Origin: Melioribacter sp.
Lineage (GTDB): Bacteria > Bacteroidota > Ignavibacteria > Ignavibacteriales > Melioribacteraceae
Reading direction: 5' to 3'
DNA length: 12,251 bases
Assembly (NCBI GenBank): GCA_016841125.1
Contig: JAENZU010000056.1
Span: 1 to 12,251, forward strand
The translations under genes were made by a program, and so were the position numbers. Below the pieces are notes generated by a model. The model saw only the letters and a program-made list of their open reading frames with translations, ran no database searches and was not told the origin of the DNA. Every line of letters begins with the position of its first letter. Position 1 is the first letter of the stretch. Positions 1 to 7,937 of this stretch are shown piece by piece.

Positions 1-2222
1 ATTATGAAAGGATATACCGCATCGACAGTTATTGGGATGCAAATGATTATAGAGTCCCAATGACAGCATTCCCCCTTGCAGCAGCGGCTGAAAGTAATAT
101 ACCTGAGATCGAAACTATTGCGAGGATTACCAGATTCACTAATATTGAAGTTAAATATCGAAATGAGATCTTTCGTTTCGAAAATAATTATTTTAGTGAT
201 GCCTCAATTTTTAAAGTCTTTTCAATTCCCCTACTTTACGGTCAAACATCAAAACAGTTGAATGACCCTTATTCTGCAGTAATTAGTGAAGAGGTTTCAT
301 TAAAACTTTTCGGCAGCACAAATGGTATCGGAAAAGTTTTTACAGTTTTACTAGATGACAATGAATATGATATAGTGGTAGGAGGAATTCTTGAAAAGGA
401 ATTCAATCCTTCAACAATCAAACCGGATGTTTTATTTTCTTTAGATTTATTAGCTATGGCATACCCTTCTTATAATGATGACGAGTGGGTGAGGATCAAT
501 TCAGTTATGACTTACGCAATACTCCCCAATAATTGCGATTTAAATGAATTGGAAAAAAAAGTAAAATCTATTCACGATGAGCATATAAAAGACATACCAA
601 ATTATGTAATGGATGTAACATTCAAAGTTGTTCCGCTTAGGGAAACTTATTATACTTTCGAAGCAGGCTATATGTATCCGGATTATCTACCAAGGATCAG
701 TAAACAGAATATTGTTATTTATTCTTCGGTTGCACTATTGTTGCTGATACTTGGAGTAATAAATTTCATTTCCATCAATCTGGCAAAGGCTTCAACCCGC
801 AATAAAGAAATTGGGGTTAGAAAAATATTGGGTGCACGACGCAAACAAATATTTTTTCAAACTATTGTAGAATCATTGGTCTCAGCAGTTGTTACTTTTC
901 CCATAACACTTTTCTTCATCGACCTGATCTTGCCCTATTTCAACGAAATTACAAATAGGGAAATTGCCGCTTCTTATTTTATGAATGCTGAATTCATATT
1001 TCTATTCTTTTTACTCAACTTGTTTATAGGAGTTATTGCAGGCTCCTATTTATCAATTTATCTAACAAAGCTAAATCCCGTTAGAATATTCAGGAATAAT
1101 GTGAATACAGGCAAGAGCAATTCCGCTGTACGAAGAATTTTACTGGTTTTTCAAATGAGCGTTTTTATCGCACTTATCATATCGGTAATAACATTAAATG
1201 AACAAATGACTTTTGCGCATGATCTTAACAAAGGAATCGATGTTAAGAATCAGTTCATTATCTATGCACGTCAGTTGGAGGGGAAAAAGGAAGCCTTTAA
1301 AACTTTGATGCAAAGTCACTCAGGTGTCTTGGGCGCATCTTTTACGCTAAATTATTTTCCTTTTAATAGGGGGAATATTTTTTCATTCGCTCCTTTAAAC
1401 GATAAAGATAGAAAAAGTTTATTCTCAGTGCCCATGGTAGGATATGAGTATATGGAAATGCTAAATCTTGAACTAATTAAAGGCGAATACCCGGATAAAG
1501 ACAACTCACGAAGAAAAGTAATTATTAATGAAACTGCCGAAAAGGCTTTAGGATTTGACTATCCCGTTGGAGAGTCAATAATTATGGAGGGTTTGGCAAA
1601 GTATCAGGTTGCAGCAGTAGTTAAGGATTTCCATTTAAATTCTTTCAGAGACCCGATTAAACCAATGGCATTGAGGATTGTAGATTCGGGTAGTAGTTTG
1701 ATTGTTAAAACACAACCCGGTAGATCAAATGAAGTGGCCGAGTTTATCGAAAATAAATGGAGTGAATTTTCAGATAAGCCGCTTATATATTCATCGATCG
1801 ATGAACACATAAACCAATTGTACAATGACGAAATCCGATTCACAAAAATGATTTCATTATTTACTTTTTTCGCCGTCATTATTGCAGTGCTTGGATTGTT
1901 TGGTTCTATCTTATTCGCATCACAGCGTAGAACAAAAGAGATTGGAATAAGAAAAGTTTTGGGGGCGGGTGTAATGAGCATTTTTACACTTGTCACAAAA
2001 GAAATCTTTGCACTGATGATTTTGAGTTTTTTGATTGCCTCGCCGTTGGCATACTTTTTTATGAATAATTGGTTAGAAAGATTTGCATATAGAATTGACA
2101 TTGGATTAGGAATACTTTTAACAGCCGGACTAATAACTGCGACCATTATTCTAGTTACTACAGTCTATCATTCCATCAAAGCTGCAATAACAAATCCGGT
2201 TAACTCTCTTAAATATGAATAA
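1..2222 (+). CDS. ABC transporter permease, MacB/FtsX type (5' end outside window)
   Basis: The gene is open through the left edge: the frame starts at position 3 with YERIYRIDSY, the stretch that normally follows the first membrane helix in this family (compare ADKIYRV in the next gene). The ATG at position 60 is therefore internal, not the start. About 739 residues are visible. Numbered from position 3, they hold a periplasmic MacB-like domain (about 1-236), a first FtsX helical block (about 237-355) with cytoplasmic motif KEIGVRKILGA, a helix at about 379-400, a second periplasmic domain (about 401-614), and a last FtsX block with KEIGIRKVLGA. The C-terminus NPVNSLKYE is typical. Seven helices are visible; the first lies upstream. 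It is the membrane subunit of a type VII ABC system and has no Walker motifs, so an ATPase must come from elsewhere. The substrate is unknown. It is followed after 14 bp by a paralogue in the same operon. Confidence 0.9.
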   Translation, partial: YERIYRIDSYWDANDYRVPMTAFPLAAAAESNIPEIETIARITRFTNIEVKYRNEIFRFENNYFSDASIFKVFSIPLLYGQTSKQLNDPYSAVISEEVSLKLFGSTNGIGKVFTVLLDDNEYDIVVGGILEKEFNPSTIKPDVLFSLDLLAMAYPSYNDDEWVRINSVMTYAILPNNCDLNELEKKVKSIHDEHIKDIPNYVMDVTFKVVPLRETYYTFEAGYMYPDYLPRISKQNIVIYSSVALLLLILGVINFISINLAKASTRNKEIGVRKILGARRKQIFFQTIVESLVSAVVTFPITLFFIDLILPYFNEITNREIAASYFMNAEFIFLFFLLNLFIGVIAGSYLSIYLTKLNPVRIFRNNVNTGKSNSAVRRILLVFQMSVFIALIISVITLNEQMTFAHDLNKGIDVKNQFIIYARQLEGKKEAFKTLMQSHSGVLGASFTLNYFPFNRGNIFSFAPLNDKDRKSLFSVPMVGYEYMEMLNLELIKGEYPDKDNSRRKVIINETAEKALGFDYPVGESIIMEGLAKYQVAAVVKDFHLNSFRDPIKPMALRIVDSGSSLIVKTQPGRSNEVAEFIENKWSEFSDKPLIYSSIDEHINQLYNDEIRFTKMISLFTFFAVIIAVLGLFGSILFASQRRTKEIGIRKVLGAGVMSIFTLVTKEIFALMILSFLIASPLAYFFMNNWLERFAYRIDIGLGILLTAGLITATIILVTTVYHSIKAAITNPVNSLKYE

Positions 2223-2253
2223 CACTGGGGGAACAGATGTTTAGAAATTATAT
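2205..2253 (+). repeat. Permease gene-junction repeat, copy 1
   Basis: The last codons of the first permease, the 14-bp spacer with its GGGGGA ribosome-binding site, and the first codons of the second permease match the next junction (4601-4649) at 43 of 49 positions by hand alignment without gaps. The spacers alone (2223-2236 and 4619-4632) match at 12 of 14. The G-run centres about 8 bases before the ATG, which supports the start at 2237. Confidence 0.85.
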
Positions 2254-4618
2254 ATTATCGTCATTCCGTTATTTGAAAAAAAATAAAATATATACTTTAA
2301 TTAATATTTTTGGATTAACTCTTTGTGTAACCACAGCACTGCTTATCTTTTTCATTATTGAGTATGAACTTGGTTTTGATAAGCAGCAGCAGAATGCAGA
2401 TAAAATTTACAGGGTTGTTACACACCGGCATCAGCCGAATGGAATAAACTATGTAAGCGGAATTCCCTATCCGTTTGCCGCAGCGTTTAAAAATGAGTTT
2501 CCCGAAATAAAATATGCTTCCTTTGTAGATGGAAATTTCGGTGCACCGCTTGTAAAAATTGAAAAGAAAGATGGTGCAGTAAATAGATTTACGGAAGGAG
2601 AAGCCGTTTACGTTGAACCGGCTTATTTTAAAATGTTCAATTACACATGGCTTCACGGCAGTGCAGATAATGTTTTATTAAATCCAAATGGTATTGTTAT
2701 TACGGAAGAATTAGCTAAAAAATATTTCGATACCGACGATGCTGTGGGGCGTACAATTTTAGTAAATGATGATCGTGAATTAGTGGTGGAAGGTGTGGTG
2801 GCAAACACGGGAGAACAGTCGAGCCTGCCGTTCAATTTCTTTATGGCTTTCAATAAAGATAGGGGTAACGATAATTGGAGCAGCATTAGTTCAGCGGTTC
2901 AGTTTTATATTTTATTTGAATCTCCCAACCGGCAGCAGCATACCGCAGGTTTGTTGAATGAATTTGCAGATAAATATTTAAGTGATGAAGATAAAGAAGA
3001 ATTAGAATTTTTATTCCAGCCCCTAGCTCAAATCCATTTTGATGAAAGATACTTCAATTTTGGAGTGGGGACCGCATCCTTTTCAACACTTTATATATTA
3101 GGTGCTATTGCATTTTTAATCATTTTGCTCAGCGCAATTAACTTCATAAATCTTAATACCGCATTGGCAATGAACCGAACCAGCGAAGTAGGAATAAGAA
3201 AAGTGTTCGGAAGTAAAAGAAGCGATCTGATTATTAGATTTTTCATTGAAACATTTTTTGTAACTCTCATTTCATTCATAATCGGAATTATTTTAGTAAC
3301 ACAATTATATCCCTTTGTTGAAAGGCTTACCGGCTACTCGGTTAATATTAATTCGATTGAACCGGGGAAGTTGATTTTGTTTATTACGGCAACTTTTGCA
3401 ATGCTGAGCTTATTGGCAGGGATCTACCCGAGTTTGATCTTATCCCGCTACAATCCTGTAAATGCGCTCAAGAATAAATTCAACAGCAGCGGCAAAAGCT
3501 TTTCCCTTAGGAAAGCACTTGTCGTATTTCAATTCGGAGTTTCACAGGCTATAGTTGTTGCCGCAATAATTGCATTGAATCAGCTTAGCTACATCAGTAG
3601 TTCAGACCTCGGTTTTAAGAAAGAGTCGGTGTTGGAAATTAACTTACCTGTAAGAGATCAAGTTACATTGCAGACACTTAAAAGTGAATTATTGAAAAGT
3701 CCCATTATTGAAAATGTAACATTCTCAAACACCGGCACTTCTTCATCGAATGTATGGACCGGTGATTATTCAATCGTTGGGAACACTGAATTCAGCAGTA
3801 ATGCACAAGTGAAATTTGCCGACACCGATTATTTGAAAACATTTAAATTACAACTGATTGCCGGTTCAGATTTTATTGACGGTATCAGCGATCAATTGAT
3901 AATTAATGAAGCGCTTGCAAAAGAGATCGGTAACGGAAATGATTTTAGATCAGCAATTGGAAAGCAATTAAAAATATGGAATGTTGAAGCCCCGGTAGTT
4001 GGGATAGTTAAAAATTTTGTAACCACGTCTCTGCATGAAAAAGTAAAACCAACAATTATTTCTCATTCGGAATCATCACGTTTGGTTCAGGGTGCGGCAA
4101 GAATTAACACATCAAATTACACCGCCGCGGTTAAGGAAATAAAAGTTATATGGGAAAAAGTATTTCCCGGAAAAATATTTGATTTCTCATTTCTTGATGA
4201 AGAGATCAGCCGGAAATACCAGGGCGATAAAAATTTAGCCAATATGCTTAACAGCTTCAGTGTTATTTCGCTTTTGATTGGTTGTTTAGGTCTCTTTGGT
4301 TTAGTCTCTTTCATGATTGAAAGAAAGGCAAAAGAAATCGGGATCAGAAAAGTTCTCGGTGCAACCATTCTCGATATAATGCTGATTTTTAATAAAGAAT
4401 ATTTGATTATGATCTTAGCCGGATTTATAATCTTCACACCCCTCTCATATTTTGTAATGAAAGGGTGGCTTTCATCATTTGCTTATAGAATCAATATTTC
4501 ACCGTACACCTTTGCTATTGTACTTCTTCTTACACTTATCCTGGCGCTGGTTACAATCAGCCTGAGAGTTTTAAAATCAGCACTTAGTAATCCTGTTAAA
4601 TCACTTAGATACGAATAA
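2237..4618 (+). CDS. ABC transporter permease, MacB/FtsX type, double-FtsX
   Basis: This is a complete 793-residue integral membrane protein of the usual length for the family. Order of parts: short cytoplasmic N-terminus with KKNKIYTLINIFGL, helix 1 (about 20-43), MacB-like periplasmic domain (about 44-284, with ADKIYRV), FtsX block 1 (helices about 285-308, 333-358, 378-402) with the coupling motif SEVGIRKVFGS, helix about 427-448, second periplasmic domain (about 449-672), and FtsX block 2 (about 673-695, 722-742, 756-778) with KEIGIRKVLGA. It ends in NPVKSLRYE. The start is fixed by the GGGGGA site 14 bp after the upstream stop. The family couples ATP hydrolysis in a separate LolD/MacB-like ATPase to movement of the periplasmic domains; no ATP-binding motif is present here. 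The first coupling motif (SEVGIRKVFGS) departs from the canonical TKEIGVRKVLGA more than those of its neighbours. The substrate cannot be told. Confidence 0.93.
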   Translation: MFRNYILSSFRYLKKNKIYTLINIFGLTLCVTTALLIFFIIEYELGFDKQQQNADKIYRVVTHRHQPNGINYVSGIPYPFAAAFKNEFPEIKYASFVDGNFGAPLVKIEKKDGAVNRFTEGEAVYVEPAYFKMFNYTWLHGSADNVLLNPNGIVITEELAKKYFDTDDAVGRTILVNDDRELVVEGVVANTGEQSSLPFNFFMAFNKDRGNDNWSSISSAVQFYILFESPNRQQHTAGLLNEFADKYLSDEDKEELEFLFQPLAQIHFDERYFNFGVGTASFSTLYILGAIAFLIILLSAINFINLNTALAMNRTSEVGIRKVFGSKRSDLIIRFFIETFFVTLISFIIGIILVTQLYPFVERLTGYSVNINSIEPGKLILFITATFAMLSLLAGIYPSLILSRYNPVNALKNKFNSSGKSFSLRKALVVFQFGVSQAIVVAAIIALNQLSYISSSDLGFKKESVLEINLPVRDQVTLQTLKSELLKSPIIENVTFSNTGTSSSNVWTGDYSIVGNTEFSSNAQVKFADTDYLKTFKLQLIAGSDFIDGISDQLIINEALAKEIGNGNDFRSAIGKQLKIWNVEAPVVGIVKNFVTTSLHEKVKPTIISHSESSRLVQGAARINTSNYTAAVKEIKVIWEKVFPGKIFDFSFLDEEISRKYQGDKNLANMLNSFSVISLLIGCLGLFGLVSFMIERKAKEIGIRKVLGATILDIMLIFNKEYLIMILAGFIIFTPLSYFVMKGWLSSFAYRINISPYTFAIVLLLTLILALVTISLRVLKSALSNPVKSLRYE

Positions 4619-4649
4619 CCCTGGGGGAACATATGTTCAGAAATTATAT
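4601..4649 (+). repeat. Permease gene-junction repeat, copy 2
   Basis: This is the second copy of the junction described at 2205-2253: end of the middle permease gene, spacer 4619-4632 with GGGGGA, and first codons (MFRNY) of the third permease. The identity is much higher than between the bodies of the proteins, which have clearly diverged. Confidence 0.85.
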
Positions 4650-7065
4650 GAAGATCACAATCAGAAATATATTTAAAGATAAACTTCATTCAGTCATAAA
4701 TATACTCGGCTTATCGTTGGGAATATCTGTTGCAATCATGATCTATCTATTTGTCAGCAATGAATTCTCGTACGATACATTTCACGTCAACGCAGATAGA
4801 ATATACGAGGTAAGTCACACACGGTTTGATGCTGACGGCAGTCCCGAAGGATATTTTGTTCATGCGCCTATTCCTTTCGGGCCGGCATTGGAACAAGAGA
4901 TACCGGAAATTGAACATGCAATAAGATTTTCTGAAGAGGAAACATTTGTAAGATCAAAAAAGCTTACTGCCGAAGAAAAAATAATAATGGCGGATAGATC
5001 ATTTTTTTCGGCATTCACTTTTCCATTTAAAAGCGGAAACAGTTCATCGGTTTTGGATGAAAGATATTCTTGCGTGATGACTGCCGAATTGGCAAATAAA
5101 TATTTCGGAACTGCTGATCCTGTAGGCAAGACAATCGATGTTTTATTAGGAGAAGATTACATACCGTTAACCGTTACAGGTGTCGTATCCGAAATTCCAT
5201 CAAACTCTTCAATTGAGTTCGACATTATCGCTCCTTATGATCTGCTTAACAGATTTGAATGGTTCAGAAGCAGGCAAGACTCTTGGAATAGCTGGAACTC
5301 TCCAACATTTATGACATTGAAAGAGAATGCCGACATTAAAGAAGTTGAACAAAAAATGATTCCGTTTTGGGAAAAATATATGGGTGAAAACTTTGCCGAA
5401 CAGAGAGCAAACGGAGAGTGGAAATTCGATTTCCAGCCTATCAAAACTATATTTATACCGCTGCCCCAAGTAAGGCACTCGGAACTTAGATTCAGCGGAA
5501 TTGCAAAAACAAGTGACCCTATGTATGCCTATATTCTAGGTGCAATTGGTGTTGGGATACTGCTGCTTGCCTGCATTAATTTTATGAATCTCTCAATCAG
5601 TCGAGCCGCAACACGGACAAAAGAAATTGGTGTACGGAAAGTAATCGGTGCGGCTAAAAGAAATTTATTTTTCCAGTTTTTGGGTGAAGCGCTTATTTTG
5701 AGTTTTACCGCCATGCTATTTGCATTAGTAGTTGTCTCTATTGTCTTGCCCTTATTTAATTCTATAATCGGCAGCAACCTGTCAATTGATCTCTTGAAAA
5801 ATTGGCAGACCTTAGCGGCAATAATAATAATAACATTTTTTGCCGGTCTAATTGCAGGTATCTACCCGGCAGTAATCATGTCTTCATTAAAACCGGTTCA
5901 AATATTTGCGCGTAAAATAGCTTTCGGCGGATCCAATTTATTTACACGCTTTCTCATCGTGCTTCAATTTTCACTTGCAATATTTTTTATACTAGGGACA
6001 CTCGTAATTTCGGAGCAGCTTTCATTCATTCAAAATAAAGACCTTGGCTTCGATAAAGAACAGATTGTGGTTATCCGCAGTAATTATCAAAAGGTAGACG
6101 GCTCAAGGATAATGAATATTTTCAAAAGTAAATTCGGCAATGATGCTGATATAGCCGGCATTGCAGGCATCAGCTATTCTTTCACGCGCGGTTACGACCG
6201 TATCGGATGGAAAGACAGCAAAGAAGTTGAAAGAAACGTTTATGCATACAGAGTGGATGAAAATTTAATCAATCTGTTGGACATAAAAGTATTAGAAGGG
6301 AGAAACTTCAGTCGTGAATTTTCGACCGATTCCACAGACGCCGTTATTGTAAATGAGGCACTTGTAAAGCAGTTTGAAATTGAAAACCCGGTAGGAACCC
6401 GTTTAGACGGTTTCAAAAATAGAGGATTGGATAACCCGGTTATTATCGGTGTAGTTAAGGACTTTCATTACATATCACTCGAGCGCCGAATTGAACCATC
6501 GATAATGTATATAAATCCGCTGGATCAGATTTACTACATCTACGCAAAGTTGAACCCGAATAGAATTTCATCCGGACTGGAAAAGCTAAAAACAGAATGG
6601 AACAGCATTGAACCGGAGATCCCATTTCAGTATTCTTTTTTGGATGAGGATTTAAACAACCAGTATGCGGAAGCTCAATTGCGGCAGAGAGTAATTAATT
6701 ACTCGGCAGGATTTGCAATATTTATTGCGGCGATCGGTTTGTTCGGTATGAGTTCCTACTCAGCGGAAAAACGAAGAAAAGAAATAGGAATTCGAAAAGT
6801 TCTTGGAGCTTCGGTTCGTTCGATTGTTAGTCTTCTTAGTCGTGAGTTTGCCGTATTGGTTTTAATAGCGAATATCATTGCCTGGCCTGCTGCATATTTT
6901 GTAATGAGTAATTGGCTGGATAATTTCGCTTACAGAATATCGCTTGGATTATGGGTGTTTGTAATCGGCGGGGTAATTGCTTTAATGATTGCCGTATTGA
7001 CCGTCAGCTATCAAGTGATCAAAACATCAATCTCTAATCCTGTTGATTCAATAAGAGAAGAATAG
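4633..7065 (+). CDS. ABC transporter permease, MacB/FtsX type, double-FtsX
   Basis: This is a complete 810-residue protein and the last of the three tandem permeases. Helix 1 is at about 21-43 and is followed by a MacB-like periplasmic domain (about 44-297, with NADRIYEV near its start). FtsX block 1 has helices at about 298-321, 345-374 and 393-415 and the coupling motif TKEIGVRKVIGA. A helix at about 440-460 leads into the second periplasmic domain (about 461-686), which carries GVVKDFHY, a sequence common in this family. FtsX block 2 (about 687-710, 737-757, 772-795) has KEIGIRKVLGA. The C-terminus is NPVDSIREE. The start follows the GGGGGA site of the 14-bp spacer after the preceding stop, so it is co-transcribed. 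No ATPase domain is present. The role (export, lipoprotein or lipid handling, or signalling at the inner membrane) cannot be decided from the sequence. Confidence 0.93.
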   Translation: MFRNYMKITIRNIFKDKLHSVINILGLSLGISVAIMIYLFVSNEFSYDTFHVNADRIYEVSHTRFDADGSPEGYFVHAPIPFGPALEQEIPEIEHAIRFSEEETFVRSKKLTAEEKIIMADRSFFSAFTFPFKSGNSSSVLDERYSCVMTAELANKYFGTADPVGKTIDVLLGEDYIPLTVTGVVSEIPSNSSIEFDIIAPYDLLNRFEWFRSRQDSWNSWNSPTFMTLKENADIKEVEQKMIPFWEKYMGENFAEQRANGEWKFDFQPIKTIFIPLPQVRHSELRFSGIAKTSDPMYAYILGAIGVGILLLACINFMNLSISRAATRTKEIGVRKVIGAAKRNLFFQFLGEALILSFTAMLFALVVVSIVLPLFNSIIGSNLSIDLLKNWQTLAAIIIITFFAGLIAGIYPAVIMSSLKPVQIFARKIAFGGSNLFTRFLIVLQFSLAIFFILGTLVISEQLSFIQNKDLGFDKEQIVVIRSNYQKVDGSRIMNIFKSKFGNDADIAGIAGISYSFTRGYDRIGWKDSKEVERNVYAYRVDENLINLLDIKVLEGRNFSREFSTDSTDAVIVNEALVKQFEIENPVGTRLDGFKNRGLDNPVIIGVVKDFHYISLERRIEPSIMYINPLDQIYYIYAKLNPNRISSGLEKLKTEWNSIEPEIPFQYSFLDEDLNNQYAEAQLRQRVINYSAGFAIFIAAIGLFGMSSYSAEKRRKEIGIRKVLGASVRSIVSLLSREFAVLVLIANIIAWPAAYFVMSNWLDNFAYRISLGLWVFVIGGVIALMIAVLTVSYQVIKTSISNPVDSIREE

Positions 7066-7120
7066 TGCAGAATTAAAAATGTTTGTCAGCTAAATATAAA
7101 GAGGCTGTCTTGAAAGAAAT

Positions 7121-7156
7121 AAAATTCCCGGCAATTTCGTGTCCTATATATTCCCG
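7121..7156. repeat. Partial repeat copy, first
   Basis: This 36-bp stretch matches 7706-7740 with one gap and a few mismatches. They share the exact 15-mer TCCTATATATTCCCG (7142-7156 and 7726-7740). It looks like a fragment of the left end of the composite repeat that starts near 7734, left before the small hairpins. Confidence 0.6.
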
Positions 7157-7196
7157 GGGGAATCTGACCTTATACCATATTGAAATTTAAAGCATG

Positions 7197-7300
7197 AAAC
7201 TTCTACGAAGTTTTCTCGCGCATCGGAAAAAGATTTCCTACAATAATGGAGCTCCTAACGGAGCTCGAACAATTCTAGTTTTTCAACCCCATCGGGGTTG
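7197..7300. repeat. Row of three 7-bp stem hairpins
   Basis: There are three perfect short hairpins in a row: AAACTTC/GAAGTTT (7197-7203 and 7207-7213, 3-base loop), GAGCTCC/GGAGCTC (7249-7255 and 7260-7266, 4-base loop) and CAACCCC/GGGGTTG (7284-7290 and 7294-7300, 3-base loop). The second and third are bracketed by an imperfect inverted repeat: TTTCCTACAA near 7234 and TTGTAGAAA near 7307. This gives an element of about 80 bp (roughly 7234-7315) that resembles small dispersed palindromic elements. The first hairpin is followed by TTTTCTC and could weakly terminate the permease transcript. That role is an inference. Confidence 0.7.
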
Positions 7301-7366
7301 CACTTTTGTAGAAAATAAGAAAAGATAAATCATTTAAGCTCCCTAGGTGCTTCATTATATTTATTA

Positions 7367-7418
7367 AAATTCCCGCAATCTCTGAATCTAATAGTTGAAA
7401 TTAAGATTGCGGGAATTT
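7367..7418. repeat. 15-bp perfect inverted repeat (left part of composite repeat, unit 1)
   Basis: AAATTCCCGCAATCT at 7367-7381 is exactly reverse-complementary to 7404-7418, with a 22-base loop. The equivalent in unit 2 is 7734-7746 with 7768-7780 (12 of 13 bases paired), followed by an extra 20 bases that repeat GCGGGAAT. The stem would form a strong hairpin in DNA or RNA. Confidence 0.85.
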
Positions 7419-7500
7419 GATTGTACGATTTCCTTCAAGGTATAAAAACTAATTTTAGAACTTGTTTCCTTGAAGGTATGAGTACTAAAACCCTCAAGGA
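7409..7500. repeat. 92-bp direct repeat, copy 1 (interrupted at its right end)
   Basis: It aligns without gaps to 7791-7882 at 87 of 92 positions, counted by hand, and the two copies start 382 bp apart. It holds the pair CCTTCAAGG (7432-7440) and CCTTGAAGG (7468-7476), which can pair with each other. It ends in AACCCTCAAGGA, where the unit is cut by the 7501-7647 insertion and resumes at 7648. Confidence 0.9.
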
Positions 7501-7647
7501 TATTTTTCGAAATTTTATATTTGTCATACCGGTTCGGCAACATTTTTTGTTGACGAAACCGGTATCTCCTTTTCCATGCAATTAAAATAACCCATAAATT
7601 ATTTATTCAGATTCCCTCTAAAGGCATGAGGGAATGACAATCCGCAT
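7501..7647. mobile_element. Inserted palindromic element splitting repeat unit 1 (non-coding)
   Basis: The 147-bp stretch is absent from the matching place in unit 2 (after 7882). It is flanked by the same 12-mer AACCCTCAAGGA (7489-7500 and 7648-7659), as if a target site had been duplicated. Its core (7521-7640) has 7-bp terminal inverted repeats TTGTCAT/ATGACAA. Inside each end lies a hairpin: 7526-7565 (9-bp stem ATACCGGTT/AACCGGTAT, more pairs inside, T5 loop) and 7611-7635 (ATTCCCTC/GAGGGAAT). It has no coding capacity, so it would be a non-autonomous element. The flanking duplicates are 20 and 7 bases away from the terminal repeats, so the exact element borders are uncertain. Recombination between repeat copies is an alternative explanation. 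Confidence 0.55.
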
Positions 7648-7693
7648 AACCCTCAAGGAGGCTAGTTCAAAATGCTATGATGCCTTGAGGGTT
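7648..7693. repeat. Right part of composite repeat unit 1 (11-bp stem)
   Basis: AACCCTCAAGG (7648-7658) pairs perfectly with CCTTGAGGGTT (7683-7693) around a 24-base loop. It matches the intact unit 2 version at 7871-7917, which shows that this is the continuation of unit 1 after the insertion. Confidence 0.8.
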
Positions 7694-7733
7694 GTTAAGT
7701 TGTGGAAAATTCCATCAATCTCGTATCCTATAT

Positions 7734-7917
7734 ATTCCCGCAATTTATAGAATCAAATTTAGAACTGAAATTGCGAGAATATTAGTCCTCGCGGGAATTT
7801 GATTGTACGATTTCCTTCAAGGTATAAAATATAATTTTAGTGCGTGTTTCCTTGAAGGTATGAGTACTAAAACCCTCAAGGAGACTTGTTCATATATGCC
7901 ATGATACCTTGAGGGTT
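7734..7917. repeat. Composite repeat unit 2 (uninterrupted)
   Basis: This is an intact copy with three nested stems in order: ATTCCCGCAATTT with 7768-7780, CCTTCAAGG with CCTTGAAGG inside the 92-bp segment 7791-7882, and AACCCTCAAGG (7871-7881) with CCTTGAGGGTT (7907-7917, 25-base loop). The last stem has TTCTTTGTTCT after it on the + strand and GGGTTTTAGTAC on the - strand. It could act as a weak terminator for the leftward SRPBCC transcript. There is no coding content. Confidence 0.8.
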
Positions 7918-7937
7918 CTTTGTTCTCAACAATTTAA

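Larger units (their letters stand above)
7066..7937. other. Gene-free region filled with nested repeats
   Basis: No credible gene lies here. The only ATG-started frames I noted inside the repeats are short (35 codons from 7478, 14 codons from 7860), have no sensible ribosome-binding site and lie within repeat sequence. The region contains at least three layers: three small hairpins (7197-7300), two copies of a composite repeat (7367-7693 and 7734-7917) and an insertion within the first copy (7501-7647). Positions 7066-7120 show nothing recognisable. No strong terminator directly follows the permease operon; the first hairpin with a short T-run is at 7197-7215. Confidence 0.8.

Noticed and set aside
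60..62. ATG at 60 as the start of the first permease
   Set aside because: The frame is open to the window edge and the residues before it (YERIYRIDSY) match the family, so the ATG is internal.
1604..2146. Leftward 180-codon frame opposite the first permease
   Set aside because: It is antisense to FtsX-coding sequence. Similar leftward frames lie opposite the other permeases, carrying the same antisense pattern of KEIGIRKVLGA; these are shadows.
7478..7588. 35-codon rightward frame beginning MSTKTLKD
   Set aside because: It lies within repeat sequence, crosses the insertion border at 7500/7501 and has no properly spaced ribosome-binding site. The equivalent frame in the other repeat copy is only 14 codons.
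7367..7917. CRISPR array
   Set aside because: Repeats are few, long, unevenly spaced and composed of nested inverted repeats; no regular repeat-spacer pattern exists.
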